In this document: one piece after another, positions 38,501-50,200 of the stretch
Position numbering within the stretch: position 1 is the stretch's first letter
How the letters are laid out: each line of letters starts with the position of its first letter
Source of the DNA: Membranipora membranacea
Lineage: Eukaryota > Bryozoa > Gymnolaemata > Cheilostomatida > Membraniporidae
Length of the DNA stretch: 64,000 bases
Reading direction: 5' to 3'
NCBI GenBank assembly: GCA_914767715.1
Contig: OU612068.1
Location: forward strand, 7,562,001-7,626,000
The notes under the pieces: generated by a model
Seen by the model: only the letters and a program-made list of their open reading frames with translations
Databases searched by the model: none
Told to the model about the DNA's origin: nothing
Position numbers and translations under genes: made by a program

Positions 38501-39576
38501 TTCTTGTTGTCTATCTTCAATTATAACACATCTTCTATTTATAGCAAGGAGTTGGAACCCATATGATTACCTCTTACTACACTTCTATGGAACTTGTTCT
38601 GTACGCATTTATATCACATACCTGATGTTGATCTAAGTCTTTTAGTAGCTGTTTTCTATCAGCGCCTCCGGTGAACTGTCCCATGAGCAGATAAATCTAA
38701 AACAGCAATTATCAGATTTACAATATCTTCTATGAGCTGGTTATCGAGATCGGTCAATAAAATGTGTTACTCTACTGTGGTACCTTGTACCATAGAGTTA
38801 TCCCTATGCCTTGTACCTAGTATGAAGGATTGCAGTGCAGTATATGACATCAAAAAATGATACGAGATCACTTGATGTTACCGAAGTAGTTACCTGATTT
38901 GAGGTAAAAGGTCCACTGGTTCCATTGATAGTTTTTAGTTTATTACTTGCAAACGAGTTCTTGATACCCTGGAAACAGATATAAAAGTGATGATAGTTTG
39001 GTTTACGGGAGGAGCATAAGAGAGTGTATAAAGTGTGATGCAACTAAATGGAATCGGTTTGGTTTATACTAACGGAATATATATCAGCATATCAGTCCAT
39101 GTTAGTGGGAATTTCATCAGGCTGAGGACCAAATATAATATATATCAGACTTATAAATTCTTTAGCTCAGCTTTTTCAGGCTCTACTTTACTTCCTGAAC
39201 TACAGTTAAGGGTCACCAAGTGGCCAGTGGTGATATATGAGCAGAAAAAAGAGCAGCCACATCAAGGCGTGGTAAACGAAAATTCGCAGTACCACCACTG
39301 CTAGTTCCAGCACTGCCAGTTCCAGTCTTGTAGCATGCCGTAACTGACGAGTGGTTGTGAGACTTTGTGCTCATGTGCCTTTATAAATAAGACACATCTC
39401 AGCTGTGGTAACTCAATAGCTTCACACAACCGACATCCTTAAATATTGAAGGTCTGCCTACACCAGATGAGCAGTGATTTTGTGAATGTATAGAACAACG
39501 CATAAGGTATATGTTACTCTAATTGACTTACTGTTTTGAGGGTTTGAATGAGCAAGGAAAACTGGTTCTGATCCAT
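35593..39576 (-). CDS. DUF4476-like protein with Pro/Gln/Tyr-rich tail (9 exons, complete)
   Basis: Exons on the minus strand: 39532-39576 (ATG 39574-39576), 38894-38968, 38622-38696, 38003-38097, 37697-37793, 37256-37450, 36348-36513, 35830-36013 and 35593-35635 (stop TGA). All nine join in phase, 975 nt or 324 residues. Residues 1 to about 160 are helical and not Pro-rich: MDQNQFSLLIQTLKT, SNKLKTINGTSGPFTSNQIY, LLMGQFTGGADRKQLLKDL, EPLVKMGIYSGQKRENLQII and FNLADKRWVDNLLDK. The pattern of short helices with FTSNQI...LLMGQF resembles the DUF4476 domain (PF14771), which is an inference. Residues from about 165 to the end are rich in Pro, Gln, Tyr and Gly with repeated YPP/PPAG units, a low-complexity tail like those of calcium-dependent membrane-binding or condensate-forming proteins. 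There is no signal peptide or membrane segment, so it is probably cytosolic. Biological role unknown. Confidence 0.85.
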
Positions 39577-41278
39577 CTTTGCAGTTAGAAAAAACAGGCG
39601 TTAATGATAATAGATCCACTAAGAGCAATCACTGACAAGGAAGTTAACTGACTGAATGTTTTATGCTGTATATTTACGCTGTATCTATAATTACTAGTCA
39701 AATCTATTCACATGATTAATCGTCAGACTGTTTCCTCGCATAGCTGATGGGCATCATGATTGTATCGATGGCATGTGATAGTGTGTCACTTCATAGCCTT
39801 AATGAACTCCAATGTAAATACCACTGCGATTGGGTTTCTAAATGCTCAACCTCAACCTAGTTTTATCATATACATATGGGAACTTTGCTAGAATAAATAG
39901 TGATAACACAGGGGATATTTTGTAGAGTGTTTGAGCTGGCTGTAATGAAACTGGGGAGTTGGTAGTGTAATGAAACTGTAATTGACCTCTTAACTACACA
40001 ATTGCTTTTATCAGGTGCACAGTATCGAAATGCAGCCATAGCCCTAACCATAGACATAATATTAAGAATATGGCCCTGGCCAACCGCAGCCTGCCTGCCA
40101 GAGCATGAGCACCTGTTCTTTGACCCAGCTACATAAAAAAATTTTTACCATCCCACAAAAAATATGCTCATCTAGGTAGCTTACATATCAAGTGATCTTG
40201 ATAAGGTGTTGTTCAGTTGGTGATCTGAAAGTTTGATGGTAAGACAAGTGAAATTCAAAATCAAATTAATTCAAGCCAACTATAGATGCTAAAAGATGCC
40301 TGTTCTTATTTTTTTACTAAGACTTTACCCTTTTATTCCTTTCCATAAAAGATTGGATGGTAAGATAAACAGGGTCCTCAATTAAAAACTGCCACAATTG
40401 CTATCTGAGCATTCCATACAGAGATGAACGCAACCTGCCTGATGTCTTATCACCAAGTCGCGAAATGCTTGATAGAGCTATATTTCTGCTGAGTTAAAAA
40501 TTACAAACAATCTTGCCTAATTGAAAGCTTATGAGATTGAGGAGCAAAATTGATGTGTGATATTGACTCAAAATCCAAGCAGAAGCTTTGAAGTAGGAGT
40601 TGTCTATACATAAGAACAAGGTTCACAACTCTCAGCAAGTATCACCTTCTTGTGTTGGTTTGCTTAACGGGTCAGGCACCAAAAAGCTCAAAAATATAGA
40701 GATATTATGAATAAAGTATCTAACCAAGAGCTATTTTGCTGATCCGTACCTGTTCCACCACAATGGTATGCTCTGAAGGAAATACTATCCGATAATTGAT
40801 TGATTCTTAAGTATTCCAACACAGACAAGGCAGAAATTTCCTTTTGATCATAATCAAAAATACACATAGGAAGATACTGGAAACTCTATGCGAGTAGGCT
40901 GGCTGTGAATCATACGATTTGAGAGAAAACTCCTGCAAAAAATGGTGTTGGATATGAAATTTTGATTTCAACATAAAGAACATAATAAATATAACGAGCA
41001 TAGCTGTGGAGACAGGATATTGGAGAACATACAAAACAAAACGGATGAGGGTGGAAAGGATGTAATCATTAAGCTGGGAGTGTCGGACGGCTGGATTTTC
41101 ACCAACTTAAGATCATAAAGGCTTGTGTTTGGTTAGGGTAGATAGGGGTTTTTACTATTGTAGCTTGACAGATATGGACCAATCTGACTTTTTCTGCATA
41201 TTCGTTGGGTCAAATAACAAAAGGTGAGGGTGAAAAAAGCTTAAGGTTTCACAAAGTGCCTTTTCATCTGAAACCCTA

Positions 41279-41430
41279 GCCTGTCTTGACAAGCTTTGTT
41301 CGGTGGGGGGGGGGGGGAACCCGATCGCAAGAGAAGACAATATTTAATATCGGCTGCTCGACATCGAGCAGTGCAAGAGTTGACAAGCTTTGTTCCCCCC
41401 CCCCACCGAACAAAGCTTGTCAAGACAGGC
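41279..41430. repeat. Nested inverted repeats with long G and C runs
   Basis: AGCCTGTCTTGACAAGCTTT with GTTCGGTG and about 14 G (41279-41320) is the reverse complement of 41391-41430 (a C run, CACCGAACAAAGC, TTGTCAAGACAGGC). The right arm is preceded by another TGACAAGCTTTGTTC (about 41380-41394), so a smaller hairpin is nested at the right end. The G and C runs are among the longest homopolymers in the window. Confidence 0.75.
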
Positions 41431-42127
41431 AACGTTCTCTTTGCTCAATCCAATGAAATTTGACTTTAAATGATGCGAATGAGCACCTAGCCTAGAACAA
41501 TTTTGTTCCCTCTTGTTGAAAGTGATATGGAGATGTCTGGCATTGCTTGTTGATGACTTGATACACAAATTTTTCCCTTCGTCACCAGAGTTAAGAAAAT
41601 TTATTCTAGGTCCAACTATATTGACCCAGCTTTTCCTTCCTCTTATTTCTAAACTAGCAAAGATTCTGCTACCGAAATTGATTTTGGGCTTGTATGTTTG
41701 TAGGTTTTTAAAGTTATACTCTCCTGTCCACAAAATAGTAGTAGAAGTTGTCTCTACATGTTGTAACACTGAACCATTGGGTGGTTGGACACATTTTCAA
41801 AGCCGTGTTTTTGATTGGCTTCAATTCAAACAGAGAGTCAACTATTACAACTTATGACTTTTTCCTGAACAATTTTTTCTAAAAAATAGCAGTTGTGCCT
41901 GGAAGAAGCAGCAAACACCAATGAATAGTTCATGGCTACTACACAGCCTTGTGACCTCACTCGCAGTGGAAAAACATCTTCCAGCTCTGCTGATATGGTA
42001 AATGGATCCCCAATGGCCTATAATGATGAATCTATTCTGTATAAATAGAAATAGCAGGTGAACTGAATGATGATGAGGAAAATGAAGACCCAGGTAGGAG
42101 GATAAAGATGAAGGGCCAAAGGCACAG

Positions 42128-42240
42128 GTCTACTCCAAAACCTGGGACTTTAGCAATGTTTGACCAGGGTTTGACTGCTCCCCAACAAAAACTCAAGGGG
42201 ACAGTCAAACATTGCTAAAGTCCCAGGTTTTGGAGTAGAC
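42128..42240. repeat. Perfect 37-bp-arm hairpin
   Basis: Positions 42128-42164 (GTCTACTCCAAAACCTGGGA onward) and 42204-42240 are exact reverse complements over 37 bp, separated by a 39-base loop. Flanks share GGCCAAAGG as a direct repeat (42115 and 42243 regions). No coding potential. It could be a foldback element or, if transcribed, a long perfect hairpin RNA. Confidence 0.85.
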
Positions 42241-45200
42241 TGTGGCCAAAGGAGTATTATTTTTCATTTAGTTTTATGTAAGTAAGTAATATCAAGGAAT
42301 ATTTTACTCCTTGGTAATATTAATAAAGGATGAGGGTTGTTCAATGGCAAATCAGAGCTGACATGGAGAAGTCAGATAGATCAAGCATCTGTCCAAGGAA
42401 TAAGCTACATCCTTGGTCTGAGCAGAATGGGGGCTATTGAATGTGCAGGCTCTGAAAAACCAAGTATCACAGCAGTAACGGTTAGTTACTCCCTGCTGAA
42501 AACCAATCATTTCCGATCACACCAGGGGCTGGTTTCAATTAGAGATTTAGCCGTGCTTCCACGGCTACAGGCCAGCTAAAGCACATCCACTCACCAAATC
42601 GGGTTTCAATTAGGATAAATTTAACACACTCATAGCTGATCCTGAGCCGAATCTTGGCTGTTCTGTTTCAGACGGCTATCAATCAGCCACCATGCAATTT
42701 CATATGTAAGATATGCTAATTTATTGAAGAGTATCATACTATCATCAAAGTGTAATTAATCTGCAATGACAATAGACATAAAAACCACTGACTCATAAAC
42801 TCTCTCGTGTTTAGTGATAATGTGAGATTTCTCCAAAATGAATATCAATCTACTAACCTGAGTGACAACTGAGTGGTAACAGGGCCTAATTGAAACATGA
42901 TTAAGTGGCTGCTAAGATCTGGCTACAGCTCAGGTATATGTCTGCTAAATACAATTTAGCCGTATCCTAAGTGAGACCAGCCCCAGGGTGCTATATTGAA
43001 CATTTTATTAATTTTAGGTGGCCAGTGGGAGCAAGAAAACATCACCAGCAGTTCAGACCAAGGTTTAGCAGTAGAACTGTGTCTCAGGTCTTACTTACTT
43101 GGTACTTCAGATGTAATCTCCATATCATGGTGTTGAAGCAGATTTTGTTATCTACTGGTGGTCTAAATTAAGACCGGTTGCCACTCACAAAAAATTCTTA
43201 GTACCAGATGCTATATCCAACCTGTCATCGGCACCTACCTGCTAATAGCCTACTGCCAATACCACAAACTGTTCAATTTCCAAGTTTGTGGCCAAGAAGA
43301 ACATTGAATCAAGAAGAAACCAAGGAGTACTCCTTGAAGAAACAAGTTTCTCAGGTGATAGGGTAGAAACTAACACTAGTGACTAAGATGTGCAAGGTAA
43401 ATCATTTCATTGATTATAGTATAGTAGGCCTATAGGCCAGAAAAGATGGTAAACTGCCTCCTCTAAAAGGGTGTTTATTGCAGATAGAGAAAGTTGTGCT
43501 ATAATTACTGCAGAGATCAATTAGCCAAGCTTTTACTTGAGCTTAGTCATGCATTTGATATAGGCCAAACAATAAGGTCTTTACATAGCCTAGGATTAGC
43601 ATAACAATATATATTTTATCTTTAGTGGTAATTTAGCCAGCACCTTTTTGTTGAGTTATCATCCCATGACGGCTTCTAGTATGGGAGATTACAGGTTGTA
43701 CGAAGCAAAAAGTCCATCATCAAAGATGTAGACCTTAGAGCACAGTTCACAGTTCAGCTACTGTTGCCCTTCGCTAATTTTAAAAAAAAATTACTCTTGT
43801 CTGAGAAGTAATGCAAGGGGTGCGGGAGGAAAGGGTTGGACATTGATAATCTTGCAATATAGAAATACCAAACAAATGTTTTTGCAAAGTTCGCTCAACG
43901 TTGTCTATGAATGCTGTCATTGAATGTTTATAATTGCCAACCAATCGCATAGCCCACGGAAAAAGTTACACTTTCACTTTGAGAGTAACACGCACATATG
44001 GATGCTACGAGGTCAAAATCCTAAGTCGTAATAATCTGTAATAATAATAATAATTTTTTCTGCCACCCTTTGCATAATTGTTGTATAAATAGAAAGGCTT
44101 TCAGATGGAAGAGTAGCATTGTTTTTTGTGGGCTTCTGCAGATTATTTCATATATTTTTTAATGTTGATCAGAATACCTTGACTGACAAATTACTTGCTA
44201 TCTATTGATGAGATAAAACAACCGGTCTTGCTCATAAGCAAGGAGTTGTGTGCACATTGTGTTAAATATTCTTGACTAGCAATACAATGCATTATAGTAA
44301 AGTACAATTATTGTGTATCAGGTAATGACCTCTAAATTTTAGTTGTCTAGTGTATTCTGATTGGTCTTTGCTCATGGGTTTATTTATAGCCATTATTGTG
44401 TGTTAGCTTGTGTGGATTTCTGGCGTCAGATCGGTCCCCACCCTTTGAGGAACCTCTCAACTGTTTGATTGTAGCAAATGATGAACAATTGGCTCAATAC
44501 GTAATATGGAGACTACCGGTTTTCTAAAATAATCCCATCCGTATCGTCTATCTACGCTCTAAGGTAATAACCAAAATCATACAGCAGTTAAACAAAAAGA
44601 TGTGTATACGCAACTGTATAGACAACAGTTGCCTTGAAATCGAAACATCTTCAAAGGCTTTTCCTTTCACTGCAAAGCCAAAGATTGATGTCTAGTCTAT
44701 ATTATGCCAGTTTATCTGATCTCACCCTGTTGCATAATGTATATTTATATACAGTTGTTTTGATCGGTTTGGACAAGGAGGTTACGCTTCAGTTTGGATT
44801 TACATTTTAATTGATTCTCACATGGAGAAGGGCATCCAAATTTTCCATTGAGAAAATAGGCCCATCATTTTGATTTTCTCCTCGCCTCACTAAGTGCCCC
44901 TACATGTCCCTATAAAGTAAATAGTCCTGATGTATTGATAAGGTAGATTCTTATACTGAGATAGTATGTGTGACAGAAAACGGAAATACTGCTCTGGCAA
45001 ACATTAAACATAGTATAGTCCCGTTTGTCTCTGGCTTTATTTGTAATCGGATCTTGATGTTTGATGGTTCTTCACCAAGTCTGGTCAAGTAGGCTTTAGT
45101 CTTTGCAGAACAGTATGATTTTATCAATGTGACATTATAGAGATTATAAATCTGCTAATTTATGAGCAACAACAGGGCCAAAGGATCTCACAGCTTGGAT

Positions 45201-46903
45201 GAGAAATAATGATGTTAGAAAAAGACAAAGTGTTGTTGATATTGGGTATTGACCAAACAGAACGAATAATGCTAATTAACAGCTCAATTGTTTAATTGAG
45301 ATAAATAGCATGAAAACCTTTCTTAAAGAAATGAGTTTGTGTTTAAGTTATTTATTACCCGGTTCAATACTGCCAATGGGTGAAATTATTTCCCTGCAAT
45401 GATCTTATTGATTTGATTCAATAACATAACATTTTTTCACAGCTCTGAACTATTGGACCATTGGTAATTTCATTTGGGAACAGAAACAGGTTATTGGTGT
45501 TTGAATTGTTCACGAATAATTTATTCTAAGCAATGCCCAGCATTGGCAGCAGTGTTTTGTTTGGCAAAAATCTGTGCATTGATTTGTGGAGATAGTTGCA
45601 TATTGACAAAAACACCGCTTATTTATATTACCATGTCCAAAACTTTGATCTCACGCCTGCCCGAATCTGACAGGCATACCTTTGTAGTTCTGTGAATGAA
45701 CAATGCGGGTGTTTTTGCACAATTTTACGCAGATTTGCCACGTTATTCACTGACCATGGATTTGATGTGGTGTGACTCTTTTCCCATAGCAGATATACAG
45801 CCTGATAGCATTGTGTGGGGCTGTCAGAGGCTGTCAGCTGTAAACAAAAATCCACCTGTGCACAGAAAAATTAACCAACCTGATAAAACCTGGATTTCTT
45901 AACTCCATAGTCCCTTGAATTGAAATTTTTCAGATCTCTATAAATAATATAATATCTGCCAGCGGGGGGACTTGCCGCCAGTTACTGACTCAGACTATCA
46001 GCGTCACGAGCCTTGACAAGGTGTCAATATATACATGTACTCATATTTATGGGTGTAGTCTCCTCACTGGAGTAAAATATGCCAATAAATATGTCCGGCG
46101 GCCATCATTTATTATTATGTGTCTCTGGTAATGTATCGTAAGATAATTTCTCTGTAGCACCAGAATGACCACTCTAAGTACCTAGTGTTAGCATCTTAGC
46201 ACCACTATTTCGCCATCCATCAGTTGTTGCACCATCTCAGAACAAGAAGTGCTCCTTTCTTAGATTATAGACCATAATCTTGATGCAACCTTGCAATTGC
46301 AACTTATATCTTCGTTTGCACTAATTATATTTAACAGTTGCCAGTGGAGCCCTTCTGCATTCTGGTATTAATGGCTTTGTCCTTATCACCTTGAAAATTA
46401 TAATTTATCTTAACAATCCATCTAGGTAACCTTTTCAATCTCAATAGATTTGTTTGTCACGCTGAGACAGAAACATAAAATTTGGTGTATTATTTTATGT
46501 CTATGGCTAACCCCAAACACCAGTCCAATGTCTCTCACCCATATGGCCCCTTTTTGATCCTAATTATTTGGAGTATTTGTTTGCCGTGGTGACTTTTCAT
46601 CTTCTAATCATTGCACCGGACTACAAATTACTCAAGCGCTCTCTTATGAGCTTTCATTATCTGATCAATTATTGAGACATAACCATCTTAATCCTCTCAA
46701 AATTTAAGATATGACCAGACTTTCCCTACTTTGCTATTGAATAGATTTACTCAACATATAATTATTTCAAACCCCAGTATAAGCTACCTGTTGCCTGAGA
46801 CAAAATCTAATTAACAGTACTATAATCTCGTCTCAAATGTTGATGGTATTATTATTTAATGGGCACACTTTTATCGTAATCTAATCAGTTTACTTTGTTG
46901 TAG

Positions 46904-47140
46904 GGGGTGGGCGGAGCTAGAGACTATGCGGCTGGCTCCCGATCAGACAGCCAGTCTAATCCCTGCTTATGTGGGTTGGTAATAATGATAATGAGCTATC
47001 GACCAATCAGATCACACCAATGGATCATTCCACTACAAACAACATAACACTGGTATATTACTAATAATAATAATTACCATGCTGTGTGGTTCTGCAATTA
47101 ATAAAAGGGACGGTTTGGTTTTCCAACGATTCATTTAATA
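46904..47140 (+). promoter_or_regulatory. BMPER: Putative BMPER promoter (GC box, CCAAT, TATA-like)
   Basis: Upstream of the BMPER ATG (47208) are GGGGTGGGCGGAGC (46904-46917, Sp1/KLF-type GC box), GACCAATCAG (47001-47010, NF-Y type) and ATAAAAGGG (47101-47109, TATA-like). The spacing fits a core promoter starting near 47130. This rests on motif recognition only. Confidence 0.4.
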
Positions 47141-47207
47141 TCTGAAGGTTGTGAAAGGGAGTGTGTGAATTAAAGTTTGGGGTTAAAATTTACCACAAAT
47201 AGGAAGC

Positions 47208-50200
47208 ATGATTATAAGGATAGTTCTTTGCTGTGTGGTACTGCTGAGTTTAGCTGAACAAGTATCCTCTCTTCTCAAAGGTAAAATATTGTGTCTTTTA
47301 TAAAACATTTTGTGGGTATCGTAAGCTTAAATTCATTTGATCTCAAGCTGGAGGCCACCATTTGCACCAAATTGAGGTCAGAAGAATGCAGCTTCTTGCT
47401 GTATCTGTTAAACATCTTATATAGGGGTAGCTAAAGTCTAACTTGTACTAAACATGTCACTTTGTGGTGATTTAGCTTTTAGCACTTACCACTGTTATTT
47501 CTTTTCTTCTATCTGGTTATGCAATTAAACTGTACCCATTTTTTCTCAATCAAACAGCAAAACGACTATTAAAATAATTGGCATTAGATTGATTGCTTGA
47601 GAAACTATTCGATTACGTCTGCCGTGGTTGGTGCAAAAGTTACGTCATATGATGCACTGGAAAGGGAAATTCTGGTAATCCTTTGCATTTGGCTCTGGGA
47701 TATTCCATATTTCAGCTTTGTCAAATGGGCATTTCTATGGCTTCTACTTTCATAGTTTATGGCTCCTGAAACACCAACTTTATGCTACGGTTATTACTTA
47801 GAAGCATTATGAAAATATGGAATGTAGTTTTGCGGCCAAATTTGTTTGAACTCATACTTATCTACAATGGACATACTGCTTTCATCTTCGTAAAATCTGT
47901 CACATTTTTCAAACTCAGTGTGAAGTAAAACTTTGTGGAACTTGAATCCTTGACACGACAAGTTTTTTGCAATATCCTTGCCACGAGCCCATGGCATTCC
48001 AACTGCATAAAGGTTTTCATAAATATGGATTTTGGTTTGAGTCAGGTGTCTGCCTGTTTAGATGAGATGCATGATATCTATCATTAGCATAACACGCATC
48101 CGGCAAGTCAGCATTATGTTTGGGAAAACCCAATCAAGATCGCCAATGACTTGTCAGCATGAGATTGTGTCTACATTGCGTTGCTTTTGGTCATTTCCAG
48201 GTGATGAGCAGCGATGCTCAAACGAAGGCGAACAAGTAGTTGGTAATAGCATCAAGTTCATAACAGATGTCGACCCTTGCATCAAATGCTTTTGCAGGGT
48301 AAGTCTAAGTAATGTATCCACTTAATCTCCTCGGATTTGCTCTGAATAGGGTCTAATACTACTTGCCAAAACTGCCAAAACTGGGTATTTCAATTTTATC
48401 TGCCTTGATTATCCTGACAGTGTAGGTCAATGTCTACTGAAGTTATTACTGATTGCTTGTGCAACATGGTAACTCACCAACAGGTACCATACCTGGAGTC
48501 GAACATTTTCACTGAGTCATGCGGGTTGATAGCTAAATTCGTTATTTTACTACTGACGTCATCTCGGACTGTTTGTAACAGATCTAGGAGGGTTTTACTG
48601 CCGTATCGATTATAGTATTTGTTCGGTTGGCTGTGTTTGTTGGGGGTGGAAGGATGGATACAGATTTAGATTATTTGCATACCAGAAGTTTGATCTGTTT
48701 ATCAGCGATATCTATTTATAGATTAGCTCGAAACACTATCCCCTATCAGTCAAACGTAGTAAAAACTGTGGCCCTTATGCAGCAGGAGTGTTTTCGTGTA
48801 ATCAAGTCTAGCAAAAGATCAATTACAATGAATTAAAAGAGACAGTTGTCTTTTGTAGTAAAAACATCGTCATATTAATGTCTATTGTAATACAAGCCTT
48901 TACATTTTTTGTGTTAGATTGAGTATTCAGTTATATCAATCAGTGCTCAAAGGCCCTAATGAAGTTATCCGAGATAATCCCTTTGTCCACAGAACCAGAA
49001 ACTATGTAATAAGCAGTCGAGATGGCTAGCTCGCTGTATCAAACTTCCTATAGGGAATCACATTATGCAACAAAAAAACACTTGATGATCAAATTCCTGA
49101 ATGAAATTGCTACTGTAAGGTCACTGCTAACCTGCCTCAGCATTAACTTTAACCACTTATCCACTTGGCGGGTACTTTCTCTATTTTATTACGCTTTTTG
49201 TAATGTTGATAATGATCTATTAACACCATTTAAATATTACACTTTCAATTCAATATTCTAAACTGAAACAATTAACAGTGTGTTTAGCATTGTAAATTAG
49301 GACCTGCACAAGTATGCTGCACCAATAGCTTGTGTGACACCCTCAGTACTCTGACAAGCTTGCACCATACAGATATGCGCAATGCGTGTTGACATATCCT
49401 ACTTGGTACAAACAGTCTATTCAGGCCTCATCAACCGCACACTTAAATGCTTTTCTCGATCTCCCGCGCTGCCGATAATGTCATGAGCTAAAAAGATGCA
49501 ACTAAAACATTTGGCCTCCACATGAGAGCACCGATTTATCCAGTTACTGAGTTGGTCAGTATACGGCAGCGATCAGCTTGACTGTGGGATGTATTTGCTG
49601 TTTGAATGCTCTGTATTCTATTTACTAGCACCTGAGAATGTGAACTGCATTGATGGTCTTAATTTTTTACGTAATTCATTACAACTGCTCCGATCATGAT
49701 TTCTTTAACAATGTTTTACATCTGACTGGATGTACTAATAATGCCCCAAAAAGTGTGTTACACACATGTCCAATTATCCAGTATTATGATTGCTTAACCG
49801 AAATAATACTCGCAAGATCTGTGAATTTTTTTACCGACCTACCATGTGTGCTACTTTCCTCATTGTCCAGAAATAAACTCTTTGATTCCATTGAGCGGAG
49901 GTGAACTCTGTGAAATGAACTCTTTGAAGAAATTTCGAGCATGGTTATTTTTATGCCGGAACCGTTAAAAATCAAAGGTAACTCCCAAACTTGGCACGTG
50001 GCTATACAGTTGTTACAGCAATCAAAAATTCCGTAATTATTGTTACTCACCGATAAATTGTTGAGCTTGAGTAGTTGTCAGGCTGACTGATTTTGAGTTG
50101 TAGTAGCGGTTGTCTCGTTACATAACCGCCACCGCATTACTACGTCTTAATTTCTCTTTGTTTGACCTTGAATTAGCTTAGAGATTGCACAACTTCTTTT

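Larger units (their letters stand above)
39577..46903. other. Intergenic region with foldback repeats
   Basis: About 7.3 kb between the divergently transcribed DUF4476-like and BMPER genes, so it should hold the upstream regions of both. No exon is supported. A 141-codon open frame at 41344-41769 (minus) overlaps the C/G-run palindromes and has no recognisable domain. Structured repeats are listed separately at 41279-41430 and 42128-42240. A further palindrome lies near 42285-42325 (TAATATCAAGGA/TCCTTGGTAATATTA). Confidence 0.5.

Noticed and set aside
41344-41769. 141-codon open frame on the minus strand
   Set aside because: It runs through the C/G-run palindrome and has no recognisable domain or conserved-looking composition; most likely chance.
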